A stretch of 64,000 nucleotides of DNA from DATESN01 sp035270785 (GTDB lineage Bacteria; Bacillota; Clostridia; Lachnospirales; Lachnospiraceae), in assembly GCA_035270785.1 (NCBI GenBank), contig DATESN010000075.1:1-64000 (forward strand), in the 5' to 3' direction. This document shows positions 27,411 through 36,273 of this stretch, in pieces (position 1 is the stretch's first letter; every line of letters starts with the position of its first letter). Both the position numbers and the translations under genes were made by a program. Under the pieces are notes generated by a model that worked only from the letters and a program-made list of their open reading frames with translations, was not told the DNA's origin and did not search any database.

Positions 27411-29102
27411 ATGAGTAATCAGGACAATATAGAAAATAAAGAAGCAGAAGTAGTCTCCAAAAACTTTATTGAGCAAGAAATTGAGAAAGATTTGGCGGAA
27501 GGAGTCTATAGTAACGTTCATACAAGGTTTCCACCAGAGCCAAATGGTTATTTACATATTGGACATGCCAAAAGTATCCTTTTAAACTATGGATTAGCTC
27601 AAAAATATAATGGTAAATTCAATATGCGTTTTGATGATACCAATCCAACCAAGGAAAAAGTCGAATATGTTGAATCTATTAAAAAAGATATTGAATGGTT
27701 AGGTGCAAACTGGGAAGATCGTTTGTTCTTTGCCTCTAATTATTTTGGGCAGATGTATGATGCAGCTGTTAAATTAATTAAAAAAGGCAAAGCATATGTA
27801 TGTGATTTGACAGCAGAAGAAATTAGGACGTACCGCGGGACCCTTACAGAACCTGGAAAAAACAGCCCTTATAGAGATAGAACAGTGGATGAAAATCTTG
27901 AACTTTTTGATAATATGAAAAAAGGTTTATACCAAGATGGACAAAAAGTATTAAGAGCCAAAATTGATATGTCTTCTCCAAATATGAATCTTAGGGATCC
28001 AATTATTTACCGGGTAGCTCATATGAGTCATCATAATACAGGGGATGCTTGGTGTATTTATCCAATGTATGATTATGCACACCCTATTGAAGATGCTATC
28101 GAGGAAATCACCCATTCTATTTGTACGTTAGAATTTGAAGACCACAGGCCATTATATGATTGGGTGGTAAGAGAATTGGAATATCCAGTGCCACCAAGAC
28201 AAATAGAATTTGCTAAAATGTACTTAACCAATGTAGTAACAGGAAAAAGATATATTAAAAAGCTTGTAGAAGATGGTGTAGTGGATGGTTGGGATGATCC
28301 AAGACTGGTATCCATTTCAGCTCTTAGAAGACGAGGATTCACACCAGAATCTTTAAAGTTATTTGTAGATTTATGTGGTATTTCAAAGAGTAATTCCTCT
28401 GCAGACTATGCAATGCTTGAATATTGTATACGGGAAGATTTGAAATTAAAAAAACCTAGAATGATGGCAGTGCTTGATCCAATCAAACTAATTATTGATA
28501 ACTATCCAGAAGGCCAAGTAGAATATTTGGAAGTTCCTAATAACATGGAAAATGAAGAATTAGGTGTTCGTCAAATTCCATTTGGTAGAGAATTATATAT
28601 TGATAGAGAAGATTTTATGGAAGAACCACCCAAAAAGTATTTTCGACTTTTTCCAGGGAATGAAGTGCGCTTAATGCATGCTTATTTTGTTACCTGTAAT
28701 AGTTTTGTAAAGGATGAATTTGGACAAGTAGTAGAAGTTCATTGCACTTATGATGTCAAAACAAAATGTGGTACCGGATTTACAGAAAGAAAAGTAAAAG
28801 GAACCATTCATTGGGTACCAGTGGCTAGTGCTGTAAAGGCAGAAGTTAGACTTTACGAAAATCTAGTTGATGAGGAAAAAGGTGTTTATGATGAAGATGG
28901 TAATATTAATTTAAATCCAAATTCATTGGTAGTTCTAAAAAATTGTTATTTGGAACCTAATTTGAAAGATGCAAAAGCGATGGATAGTTTTCAATTTGTA
29001 AGACATGGGTTTTTCAATGTAGATTACAAAGATTCTACAAGTGATGCACCAGTGTTTAATCGAATTGTTTCATTAAAAAGTTCCTATCATTTACCTAAAT
29101 AA
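27411..29102 (+). CDS. glnS: glutaminyl-tRNA synthetase
   Basis: This 563-residue class I synthetase charges tRNA-Gln directly. It has PNGYLHIGH (44-52) as the HIGH motif, RFDDTNP and a GWDDPRL...ALRRRGFTPESLKLF block typical of GlnRS rather than GluRS. In the KMSKS region the usual MSKR is read as VVTGKRY, a departure from the enterobacterial enzyme. The C-terminal anticodon-binding barrels are complete, ending in SLKSSYHLPK. Together with gatCAB this suggests that Gln-tRNA is made by GlnRS and that GatCAB serves mainly Asn-tRNA. Confidence 0.94.
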   Translation: MSNQDNIENKEAEVVSKNFIEQEIEKDLAEGVYSNVHTRFPPEPNGYLHIGHAKSILLNYGLAQKYNGKFNMRFDDTNPTKEKVEYVESIKKDIEWLGANWEDRLFFASNYFGQMYDAAVKLIKKGKAYVCDLTAEEIRTYRGTLTEPGKNSPYRDRTVDENLELFDNMKKGLYQDGQKVLRAKIDMSSPNMNLRDPIIYRVAHMSHHNTGDAWCIYPMYDYAHPIEDAIEEITHSICTLEFEDHRPLYDWVVRELEYPVPPRQIEFAKMYLTNVVTGKRYIKKLVEDGVVDGWDDPRLVSISALRRRGFTPESLKLFVDLCGISKSNSSADYAMLEYCIREDLKLKKPRMMAVLDPIKLIIDNYPEGQVEYLEVPNNMENEELGVRQIPFGRELYIDREDFMEEPPKKYFRLFPGNEVRLMHAYFVTCNSFVKDEFGQVVEVHCTYDVKTKCGTGFTERKVKGTIHWVPVASAVKAEVRLYENLVDEEKGVYDEDGNINLNPNSLVVLKNCYLEPNLKDAKAMDSFQFVRHGFFNVDYKDSTSDAPVFNRIVSLKSSYHLPK

Positions 29103-29141
29103 TTAGGTATAACAAGCAAGGCAGATTACGGAGGTTAGAAA

Positions 29142-29999
29142 GTGGCAGGTTTATTATCGGGATTAGAACAATTTGGCTTAGGTGGCTTAGAGGGAATGAA
29201 TCTTTATGAAACTGCTGGAGCTAATAAGGCGGAAGCACAGGCAGAAGCACCTGCAGTTCCACAAGAGCAAGATTATTTATTTGAAAAGACATTTACTTGT
29301 CCTATTTGTGATAAAGAATTTAAGGCAAAGACTGTAAAAATAGGAAAAGCAAAATTGATTGGTACAGATGCAGATTTGCGTCCGAAATATGAGAATATCG
29401 ATATGTTAAAATACGATATTATTTCGTGCCCACATTGTGGATATGCTTCTTTAAGTAGATATTTTAAATTTTTAACAGCACCTCAAGCAAAAAAAATACA
29501 GGAGAATATTTCAAAAGTATTTAAAGCACAAAAGGATGATAAAGAAATTTATACATATGGAGAAGCGTTAGAAAGATATAAGTTAACATTGGCAAATGCC
29601 ATTGTTAAGCAAGCAAAAGCCAGTGAAAAAGCGTACATTTGTTTAAAAACTGCTTGGCTGCTAAGAGGTGAGGCGGAACATCTAGATAGTAAAGAAGCAG
29701 ATTATTCTATAAAAAAAGCTAAATGTGATGCAGAAGAAGATAATTTTTTACGAAATGCATTAGAAGGATTTTTGGCAGCTAGACAAACAGAGGGATATCC
29801 TATGTGTGGAATGGATGAATGTACGGTGGATTATTTAATAGCAGTTACAGCGATGCGATTTGATCAATATGATGTTGCTACAAAGCTAGTATCCAGTATA
29901 TTGACTTCTCAGGGAACTAATCCACGAATGAAAGATAAAGCAAGGGACTTAAAGGATCTTCTCATGAAGAAAATTAAGGAACAAAAAGCAGGCAAGTAA
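29142..29999 (+). CDS. DUF2225-family zinc-ribbon protein
   Basis: The GTG start at 29142 follows GGAGG. The 285-residue protein has a flexible Gly/Ala/Glu-rich N-terminus, then CPICDKEF (about 53-60) and CPHCGYASLSRYF (about 97-109), giving two CxxC knuckles for one zinc. A TPR-like helical C-terminal region follows. This is a widespread Firmicute family with no proven function. It lies between glnS and the MocR regulator with almost no gap and may be co-transcribed with one or both. Confidence 0.82.
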   Translation: MAGLLSGLEQFGLGGLEGMNLYETAGANKAEAQAEAPAVPQEQDYLFEKTFTCPICDKEFKAKTVKIGKAKLIGTDADLRPKYENIDMLKYDIISCPHCGYASLSRYFKFLTAPQAKKIQENISKVFKAQKDDKEIYTYGEALERYKLTLANAIVKQAKASEKAYICLKTAWLLRGEAEHLDSKEADYSIKKAKCDAEEDNFLRNALEGFLAARQTEGYPMCGMDECTVDYLIAVTAMRFDQYDVATKLVSSILTSQGTNPRMKDKARDLKDLLMKKIKEQKAGK

Positions 30000-30000
30000 T

Positions 30001-31404
30001 ATGAATGAATTATCAATAGAACTGCACATGGATAGTAATAAATATTTGTATGAACAAATATATGAGCATATTAAAAACGAAATTAGAGCAGGGAAGCTTC
30101 TCCAAGGGGAGAAGCTTCCCTCAACTCGATCTTTGGCAGGGTTTTTACAGATATCCAGAAGCACAGTAGATTTGGCATATGAACAATTAATATCAGAAGG
30201 ATATGTTGAATCAAAACCCTATCGGGGGTATTATATTTGCCCGGTAGAAGATTTGTTTTTGATCCCTTTGGTAACACCAGAAGAAAAAGAAACTGTTGCA
30301 AAATCTATTAGTAACTGTAAGTATGATTTTTCACCCAATGGAATTGAGATGAGAGCTTTTCCTCTTGCTACCTGGAGGAAAATTAGTAAAAGTACCCTAA
30401 ATGACGATAGAAAGCAATTGTTTCAATTAGGTAACCCAAGGGGAGATGTGGAGCTTAGGGCAACGATTGGAAGATATCTTCATTCTTCAAGAGGTGTAGT
30501 AAGCGAAACAGAGCAAATTATAGTTGGTGCAGGAAATGATTATTTACTCATGTTATTAAAGTATGTTCTTGGTGATCATTGCAGGATTGCCATGGAGAAT
30601 CCCACGTATATGAGAGCGTATCGTATATTTAAGTCCTTTGGTTATGAAGTCTCTGGTATATCTATGGATGATTCTGGAATTAATATAAATGAGCTAAATC
30701 AATGTGAAGCAAATGTGGCTTATGTCATGCCTTCCCATCAATATCCTACAGGAATAGTTATGCCAATAGGGCGAAGGATGGAATTGCTTAAATGGGCAGG
30801 AGAAAACGAAGACCGCTATTTAATTGAAGACGATTACGATAGCGAATTTCGATATCGAGGTAAACCAATACCAGCACTACAAGCTTCGGATTGTAATGAA
30901 AAGGTAATATATATGGGGACTTTTTCAAAATCTATTGCACCTGCAATTCGTGTAAGTTATATGGTATTACCTAAAAAGCTACTTAAGATTTACATTAGAG
31001 AATGTAGTTTCTTTTCTTCCACTGTGTCCCGATTAGATCAAAGCATCCTTAACGAGTTTATAAGAGATGGTTATTTCGAACGATATCTTAATAAAATGCG
31101 TAAGATTTATAAAGGAAAGCATGATGTTCTTATGCAAGGATTAAAACAGTTTGATGAACATTTTATAGTTTCAGGGGAAAATGGTGGATTGCACATTCTT
31201 CTTGAAAATAAGGGTACAGAAACAGAAGATGAGTTAATTGAAAAAGCCGCAAGACAAGGTGTGAAGGTATATGGTTTAAAGGATGCTTCCATAGGTGAAA
31301 GGAAACATTCACATTCAAAAGCAACCGTAATACTTGGTTACGCAGGTCTTTTAGAAAATGAAATAGAAGATGGATTAGATAAATTGAAAAAAGCATGGTT
31401 ATAA
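30001..31404 (+). CDS. MocR/GabR/PdxR-type regulator (GntR HTH fused to aminotransferase fold)
   Basis: The N-terminal GntR winged helix has YEQIYEHIKNEIRAGKL and STRSLAGFLQISRSTVDLAYEQL (about 18-70). A fold-type I aminotransferase-like domain (about 100-467) follows, with IEDDYDSEFRY and the PLP Lys region MGTFSKSIAPAIRVSYM. Such proteins sense amino acids or vitamin B6 as PLP adducts and usually regulate a neighbouring gene. None of the neighbours is an obvious pdx or gab gene. The gene starts 1 bp after the DUF2225 gene. Codons 31-40 contain a perfect hairpin (see 30091-30120). Confidence 0.92.
   Translation: MNELSIELHMDSNKYLYEQIYEHIKNEIRAGKLLQGEKLPSTRSLAGFLQISRSTVDLAYEQLISEGYVESKPYRGYYICPVEDLFLIPLVTPEEKETVAKSISNCKYDFSPNGIEMRAFPLATWRKISKSTLNDDRKQLFQLGNPRGDVELRATIGRYLHSSRGVVSETEQIIVGAGNDYLLMLLKYVLGDHCRIAMENPTYMRAYRIFKSFGYEVSGISMDDSGININELNQCEANVAYVMPSHQYPTGIVMPIGRRMELLKWAGENEDRYLIEDDYDSEFRYRGKPIPALQASDCNEKVIYMGTFSKSIAPAIRVSYMVLPKKLLKIYIRECSFFSSTVSRLDQSILNEFIRDGYFERYLNKMRKIYKGKHDVLMQGLKQFDEHFIVSGENGGLHILLENKGTETEDELIEKAARQGVKVYGLKDASIGERKHSHSKATVILGYAGLLENEIEDGLDKLKKAWL
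30091..30120 (+). other. perfect 13-bp inverted repeat inside the MocR-type coding sequence
   Basis: The sequence at 30091-30103 is the exact reverse complement of 30108-30120, with AAGG between. In the mRNA this forms a GC-containing 13-bp hairpin about 90 nt after the start codon. It lies in the codons for GKLLQGEKLPS, which are conserved in GntR proteins, so part of the symmetry could be forced by protein sequence. No U run follows. Confidence 0.6.
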
Positions 31405-31435
31405 TATGTTTATTATATTATAACCATGCTTTTTT
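31387..31435. terminator. long bidirectional terminator
   Basis: A 21-bp stem (31387-31407 with 31415-31435) with flanking A and U runs sits between convergent genes. The stop codon of the MocR-type gene lies in the left arm. Confidence 0.9.
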
Positions 31436-31459
31436 AATTGCATTATTAAATTGTGAGTC

Positions 31460-31768
31460 TTATATTGTTGTGGTAGTGCTATCCTCATCATCAAAGAATT
31501 CTTCAACCTTTTCAACAGAATCACTAGAGATGTCTGCAATAGATTCTGCAACGCTTTCATGATTCAATGATACATAAGTACGCGCTGAAGGATCTTTTGA
31601 ATCACTGATATCAGAATCCAAATCATCACTGAAATCATCAAAATCATCCAAGTCATCAGCCTCATCATCCATTTTAGACTTTTTGTTTTGCATATACACA
31701 TATGCTCCGGCAACTGCGGTTGCTACTGTGGTAGTAAATAATAAAAATTTTACAAATTTTTTTGCCAT
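31460..31768 (-). CDS. small acidic membrane-anchored protein
   Basis: No family is recognised. The 102-residue protein begins with a basic residue pair and a membrane helix (about 7-26), followed by a short basic stretch. A strongly acidic Asp/Ser run (about 34-60, with DDLDDFDDFSDD) and a Glu-rich helix lead to a Thr-rich end. The RBS GGAGCA lies just upstream on the minus strand. The composition suggests a short exposed or cytoplasmic disordered tail. It is a single gene. Confidence 0.6.
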   Translation of the reverse strand: MAKKFVKFLLFTTTVATAVAGAYVYMQNKKSKMDDEADDLDDFDDFSDDLDSDISDSKDPSARTYVSLNHESVAESIADISSDSVEKVEEFFDDEDSTTTTI

Positions 31769-31949
31769 ACTAGTGCTCCTTTCGAATACTCAATATTAGT
31801 TATTGTAATACTATTTTGCGGAATTGAAAAGGGAATATGTATAAAAAAGCAAAACATATTTTTTATATGCGAAATATGTAAGTTTTAGACTAAAGAAAGT
31901 ACAATATGTAGTGTTATGAAAAAAAACCCACCTAGTTTGAATCAGCTTA

Positions 31950-31978
31950 TTGAATCAATGAAATTCCTATGCTATGAT
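31950..31978 (+). promoter_or_regulatory. promoter of the TetR-type gene
   Basis: TTGAAT (31950-31955) and TATGAT (31973-31978) are separated by 17 bp, about 70 nt before the gene. The rest of the 31769-31949 gap is AT-rich with nothing else identified. Confidence 0.6.
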
Positions 31979-32046
31979 TAGTGTCGACTGAACAAGTCAT
32001 TGAAAAATAATTATAATGCATGCAGAACATGCGACGAGGTATATCA

Positions 32047-32652
32047 TTGAATAATAAATTTTTTGATTTGAAGAAAGAAAAACAAGATAGAATGATTAAC
32101 GGTGCTCTTAAGGTTTTCGCTGAAAATAGCTATAAAAGGGCAAGTACTGATAAAATCGTGAAAGAGGCAAGCATTAGTAAGGGGTTGCTTTTTCATTATT
32201 TTATTAGTAAAGCTGGTCTCTATGAATTTGTCTATGATTATAGTGTGAAATACATGAACCTGGAGTTGTCTAATTTGGTCAACTCAGGTGAAAAGGATTA
32301 TTTTCAAGTTCGTAGGCAAATAGAGTACTCCAAACTTCAAATCATGAAGAATTATCCATATATGCAGATGTTTCTAAATAATGTTTCCTTAGAAGATTCT
32401 GTGGACTTTGATAGTTCCATGAAAAAAAAGATAGAAGCATACAACGAAACAAATAGTCTCATGTATGCTAATGTTGATACTTCTTTGTTTGCAGAAAAGG
32501 TTGATGTTGTAAAGCTTTATAATATAGTTGATTTAACAGTAGAGGGATTAATGCGAGAAGCTTTTAGAGATAACAATCCATCTCCCGATTCTTTATACAA
32601 AGAAACGGTAAGTTATTTTGATATGTTAAAAGAACTTACCTATAAAAAATAA
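32047..32652 (+). CDS. TetR/AcrR-family transcriptional regulator
   Basis: A TTG start at 32047 is preferred because GACGAGG at 32033-32039 is correctly spaced, giving 201 residues. The N-terminal HTH has INGALKVFAENSYKRASTDKIVKEASISKGLLFHYF followed by SKAGLYEFVYDY, the standard TetR layout. The C-terminal ligand domain is rich in Tyr, Met and Asp with no recognisable ligand signature. No transporter or enzyme gene is divergent from it, so the target is not evident. Confidence 0.9.
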   Translation: MNNKFFDLKKEKQDRMINGALKVFAENSYKRASTDKIVKEASISKGLLFHYFISKAGLYEFVYDYSVKYMNLELSNLVNSGEKDYFQVRRQIEYSKLQIMKNYPYMQMFLNNVSLEDSVDFDSSMKKKIEAYNETNSLMYANVDTSLFAEKVDVVKLYNIVDLTVEGLMREAFRDNNPSPDSLYKETVSYFDMLKELTYKK

Positions 32653-32670
32653 AGTAGAAGAATCTACCTT

Positions 32671-33435
32671 CTATTTATTCATCTTATAAGGAGAATCACC
32701 AGGATATCCGCCTTTCATTTTTTGCATCCCACGTTGGGCGGCGTCTTTCGAATTTTTCCAATCAGCATCATGGTTACGATAATCAAATTTATCCACGAGC
32801 CATGTCACATCATCTTCTAAGCGTTTCATATTTTGTTCCATTAATGTAAACATGTCTGGATAAAAGGAAGTTTTTTGAGTATCATTTAATTTTGTTTCAG
32901 CAGACTCGCAAAGATCACTAAAATGAGTAAGGCAAAAACCCTTGCTAGATTTTACTAGTTTACGGAATTCTTCATCTCTTTTATACATAACAAAAAAGGT
33001 ATCCATGTATCTTTCATAGTAATCATCAAATTGATTACAAATGTAGCAGGAATGTTCCCTCTCTTCTAGCCATGCACTAATTGAATTTTGGCGTACACCT
33101 ATTGTTTTCTTAAGTTTACTTTTAAAAGAAAGTTTTCCGGATTTAAAATTTTTAAATTGTTGAGACATTTCATGATTTGTACGAATAAAATAAGTTTTTA
33201 AAATCCAAGCATTACCTAATGTATTTCCATAATCATACATTTTTTTATAATGATTTCTACAAAATCCAGCTTTGTCGGTTGCTTCTCTAACGTGGCTTTC
33301 CATATAAGAAGATCCATTTCCTAAAACAAAATCCAGAAGATCTCTTTCAATACTACGTTCTATAAAACAAAAAGGGCATTCATCAGATGCGTGAAATGCA
33401 TCATTTAAAGGAATTGTATATAATTGTTCTTTCAT
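32671..33435 (-). CDS. DUF6062-like Cys/His-rich protein
   Basis: The start at 33435 is supported by GGAG five bases upstream, giving 254 residues. Four Cys-containing blocks are regularly spaced: ECPFCFIE (about 18-25), GFCRNHY (about 72-78), HSCYICNQF (about 128-136) and GFCLTHF (about 166-172). This is a duplicated CPxC ... GxCxxH pattern that probably binds two metals. It resembles a Lachnospiraceae protein family of unknown function. The C-terminus is basic and disordered. No operon partner is apparent, since both neighbours are on the other strand. Confidence 0.7.
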   Translation of the reverse strand: MKEQLYTIPLNDAFHASDECPFCFIERSIERDLLDFVLGNGSSYMESHVREATDKAGFCRNHYKKMYDYGNTLGNAWILKTYFIRTNHEMSQQFKNFKSGKLSFKSKLKKTIGVRQNSISAWLEEREHSCYICNQFDDYYERYMDTFFVMYKRDEEFRKLVKSSKGFCLTHFSDLCESAETKLNDTQKTSFYPDMFTLMEQNMKRLEDDVTWLVDKFDYRNHDADWKNSKDAAQRGMQKMKGGYPGDSPYKMNK

Positions 33436-33598
33436 ATTACTCCATTCTGCATAGGTACCTATTGTAAATATACATGCTTCTTTAGACATTGTAGCCAAAA
33501 CTTTCCCAATTGTAAACAGCGAAAAATAGTGTTAATAATTGCAATATATGGTAAGATTATGTTATAAAAGAAACTTGTGATTTAAGGAGGAATGAAAG

Positions 33599-34507
33599 AT
33601 GAGTAAATTTTTAGTTGCTGGAATTGTACAAATTGAAACCATTGTCAAAGTTGATACTATTCCCATAGATTATGAGCCAGTTAGAAGTAGACCGAATACT
33701 ATTTTCACCAATGTTGGGGGAGATGCTTACAATACCTCATTAGCGCTTACATGGCTTGGCAATTCTACCGATTTTATGAGTTTGATTGGTGAATCTGAGA
33801 GTAAAGAGTTTTTGAATCCAAAGGATAGGGAAGTAACTATTTATACAGATTATGTTTTACCAAGGCTATCTGCAACTCCAACAGCTGTCATATTATATGA
33901 TGAGTCAAGAAAGCAACAAATCTTTGAAGACATTAAAAACGTAAGAGATGTGGATTATGATATGGAGTTTATAGAAGACAGGGTTAGTAAGGCAGATATG
34001 GTGGTACTTTCCAATGCTAATTTTTGTAGACCTTTTATTCAAAAAGCAAAAGAAATGAATAAGGCTATTGCAGTTAATATAAGAGAATACAAAGAAGGAA
34101 ATATTATTTATAATAGAGATTTTTTAGAAGCTGCAGATATTATATATATTAGTGATGATAATCTTGTTGTTGAACCATTTGAATTTGTTAGAAATGTAGC
34201 AGATACTTTTGATCCGGAGATTATTATATTAGGGCAAGGGGAAAAGGGAGTGATTCTTTTTTCCAAGAAAATGAATATCTTAGCTCATTATCATGCAGTA
34301 AGAACCAATGAAGTAGTAAATACAGTGGGTGCCGGAAATGCTTTATTCTCTTGTTTTTTACATTATTATAACAAAGAGGGAAATCCAGTAACTGCAATTA
34401 AAAATGCGTTACTTTTTGCTTCCTATAAAATCGGATTTGTTGGAACTTCAAATGGATTTATGACAGAAGAACAAATTGCACAGTGGAGAAGTTTTATCTG
34501 GAAGTAA
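33599..34507 (+). CDS. PfkB/ribokinase-family protein with an altered catalytic loop
   Basis: This 302-residue protein has the family start FLVAGIVQIETIV, the NVGGDAYNTSLALTWLG sugar-binding block (about 38-54) and ILGQGEKGVIL before the ATP site. The signature usually read as D-T-x-G-A-G-D is NTVGAGN (241-247) here. Both Asp are Asn, including the residue that acts as catalytic base in ribokinases. Either the kinase is inactive and acts as a sensor, or it uses a different mechanism. AAGGAGG precedes the start. A terminator follows the gene and no sugar transport genes are close. Confidence 0.82.
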   Translation: MSKFLVAGIVQIETIVKVDTIPIDYEPVRSRPNTIFTNVGGDAYNTSLALTWLGNSTDFMSLIGESESKEFLNPKDREVTIYTDYVLPRLSATPTAVILYDESRKQQIFEDIKNVRDVDYDMEFIEDRVSKADMVVLSNANFCRPFIQKAKEMNKAIAVNIREYKEGNIIYNRDFLEAADIIYISDDNLVVEPFEFVRNVADTFDPEIIILGQGEKGVILFSKKMNILAHYHAVRTNEVVNTVGAGNALFSCFLHYYNKEGNPVTAIKNALLFASYKIGFVGTSNGFMTEEQIAQWRSFIWK

Positions 34508-34510
34508 TTT

Positions 34511-34569
34511 ATAAGTAAATAAATAAAAAATAAATAAATGATAAGTAAATAAATGATAAGTAAATAAAT
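34511..34569. repeat. three AT-rich 14-bp direct repeats
   Basis: ATAAGTAAATAAAT occurs at 34511-34524, 34541-34554 and 34556-34569. The last two copies have a 15-bp period, and a related A/T run sits between the first two. It looks like replication slippage rather than a regulatory array. Confidence 0.75.
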
Positions 34570-34573
34570 ACGG

Positions 34574-34620
34574 AACACACTGGGAGAGAGATAAGGGTTT
34601 TTATCTTAGTGTGTTTTTTT
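34574..34620 (+). terminator. terminator after the PfkB-like gene
   Basis: AACACACT (34574-34581) pairs with AGTGTGTT (34608-34615), with an inner GATAA/TTATC stem, followed by a run of U. Confidence 0.85.
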
Positions 34621-34735
34621 ATTTAGGGGATAGGCAAAAGAAAAGCTATGCTATATACTGTTTAAGATAGTGTTTGCAAGTCACATGAAAACTTGCATGA
34701 AACGAAACGAAGCAACCTTACTGAGGAGGAGTAGA

Positions 34736-36025
34736 ATGAACGAAAGAAGTAACAAACAAAAAATCATTCTTGGTATCCAGCACACCTTGGCAATGTTTGG
34801 TGCGACTGTATTAGTACCTGCAATTACAGGTCTAAATACGTCTATCACATTGTTATGTGCCGGTATTGGAACATTAATGTTCCATTATGTTACTAAGAAA
34901 AAGGTTCCTGTCTTTTTGGGATCCAGCTTTGCATTTATGGGTGGTATCACAGCTGTATTAGGGACTACGTCAGAACAAGCATTGATGACTAATGAGGAAT
35001 TTTTAAACAGGTTAGCATCAGTGAAAGGTGCCTTAATTGTATCCGGATTAATTTATATCCTTTTTTCTTTATTAATTAAAATCTTTGGTTATGAAAAAGT
35101 GAATAAAATTTTACCCCCTATCGTTACAGGCCCCATTATCATTGTAATTGGGCTACGTTTAGCTTCCACTGCTGTTAGCAGTGCCTTTTATGATGGAAGT
35201 AGTGGGGAATTTAGTTGGAAATATGTATTAATCACTGCGATCATTTTGGCAACCATTATTATAATCTCTGTTTTTGCAAAGGGTTTATTTAATCTAATGC
35301 CAATTTTATTTGCGATTATTGTAGGATATCTAGTATGTTTAGCATTTGGACTTTGTAATTTTGATAATGTTTCAGCCGCACATTGGATATCATTTACAGA
35401 TAAAAATATCGTGAACCAATTAATTTGTATTCCAAAGTTTAATCTTGATGCAATTCTTGCAATTGCACCGATTGCCCTTGTTACTGTTATTGAGCATGTA
35501 GGTGATATTACAACAAATAGCGCAGTAGTAGGGAAAAACTTTATGGTTGACCCAGGTATTCATAGAACCATTCTTGGGGATGGTTTAGCTACTGCTTTTG
35601 CTGGATTAATTGGCGGACCTGCTAACACTACATATGGTGAAAATACGGGAGTATTAGCAGTAACAAAAGTATATGATCCATCTGTAATCCGCATTGCGGC
35701 AGTATTTGCAATTGTATTAGGTATCGTTGGAAAGTTTGGCGCATTTGTTTCTGGTATTCCATCAGTGGTAACTGGTGCAATTGGTATTGTTCTATACGGA
35801 ATGATTTCAGCAGTAGGTATCCGTATTTTAATTAATGCTAAAATAAATCTTGGAAATTCAAGAAATCTAATTATTGCAGCAATCATTCTTGTGGTAGGAA
35901 TTGGATGTAATAGCATTCCAGTATCAGATACTGTTACTATTTCTGGATTGGCAATAGCAGCAGTTCTAGGAATCGTACTTGCCATGATTTTACCAAATGG
36001 AAATGACGATGTAATAGAATCTTAG
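34736..36025 (+). CDS. uraA: uracil permease, NCS2 family
   Basis: AGGAGGAG just upstream sets the start at 34736 (429 residues). The protein has the 14-helix NCS2 layout. The signature GIQHTLAMFGATVLVPAITGLN at the N-terminus and GSSFAFMGG are typical of uracil/H+ symporters. The ALVTVIEHVGD block carries the substrate-binding Glu, and GGPANTTYGENTG is also conserved. Uracil uptake is most likely, with xanthine transport as a less likely alternative. The leader shows no PyrR-type or purine riboswitch element that I could identify. Confidence 0.88.
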   Translation: MNERSNKQKIILGIQHTLAMFGATVLVPAITGLNTSITLLCAGIGTLMFHYVTKKKVPVFLGSSFAFMGGITAVLGTTSEQALMTNEEFLNRLASVKGALIVSGLIYILFSLLIKIFGYEKVNKILPPIVTGPIIIVIGLRLASTAVSSAFYDGSSGEFSWKYVLITAIILATIIIISVFAKGLFNLMPILFAIIVGYLVCLAFGLCNFDNVSAAHWISFTDKNIVNQLICIPKFNLDAILAIAPIALVTVIEHVGDITTNSAVVGKNFMVDPGIHRTILGDGLATAFAGLIGGPANTTYGENTGVLAVTKVYDPSVIRIAAVFAIVLGIVGKFGAFVSGIPSVVTGAIGIVLYGMISAVGIRILINAKINLGNSRNLIIAAIILVVGIGCNSIPVSDTVTISGLAIAAVLGIVLAMILPNGNDDVIES

Positions 36026-36072
36026 TATAGAATCTTAGGCTCCAATAAAATAAATAATTATTCATACTAATT

Positions 36073-36116
36073 AAAACTTACCATATGAGATTACCTTCAT
36101 ATGGTAAGTTTTTTAT
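36073..36116 (+). terminator. terminator after uraA
   Basis: A 16-bp stem (36073-36088 with 36097-36112) and a U tract follow the permease gene. Confidence 0.88.
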
Positions 36117-36180
36117 ATTTTTTGAAAATCTCCAAGACTTTTTCAAAATCTTTTAAATATTTTCAAACGGTTATGAAAAG

Positions 36181-36230
36181 CGTACAAGCGTTCGAAAAGG
36201 GTTGAAAACAGAACGTATGTATGGTATGAT
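36181..36230 (+). promoter_or_regulatory. promoter with LexA-like (SOS) boxes before the radical SAM gene
   Basis: CGTACAAGCGTTCG (36181-36194) matches the Gram-positive LexA consensus CGAACRNRYGTTCG at all but one position. TTGAAA (36202-36207) and TATGAT (36225-36230) form a promoter with a 17-bp spacer. A weaker second match starts at 36210 inside that spacer. Binding here would block RNA polymerase, so the operon may be damage-inducible. Confidence 0.6.
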
Positions 36231-36273
36231 TTCATAGAAAGACTTGAGGAATATACAGCGGGAGGTTTAAGTT

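Noticed and set aside
34511..34569. Short direct repeats that could suggest a CRISPR array
   Set aside because: The repeats are 14 bp and AT-only apart from one G, and spacers are 1-16 bp of similar sequence. No cas genes are present.
34621..34735. A purine or PyrR-type control element before the uracil permease
   Set aside because: I could not find the conserved core of either, and the only strong hairpin upstream (34574-34620) ends the previous gene.
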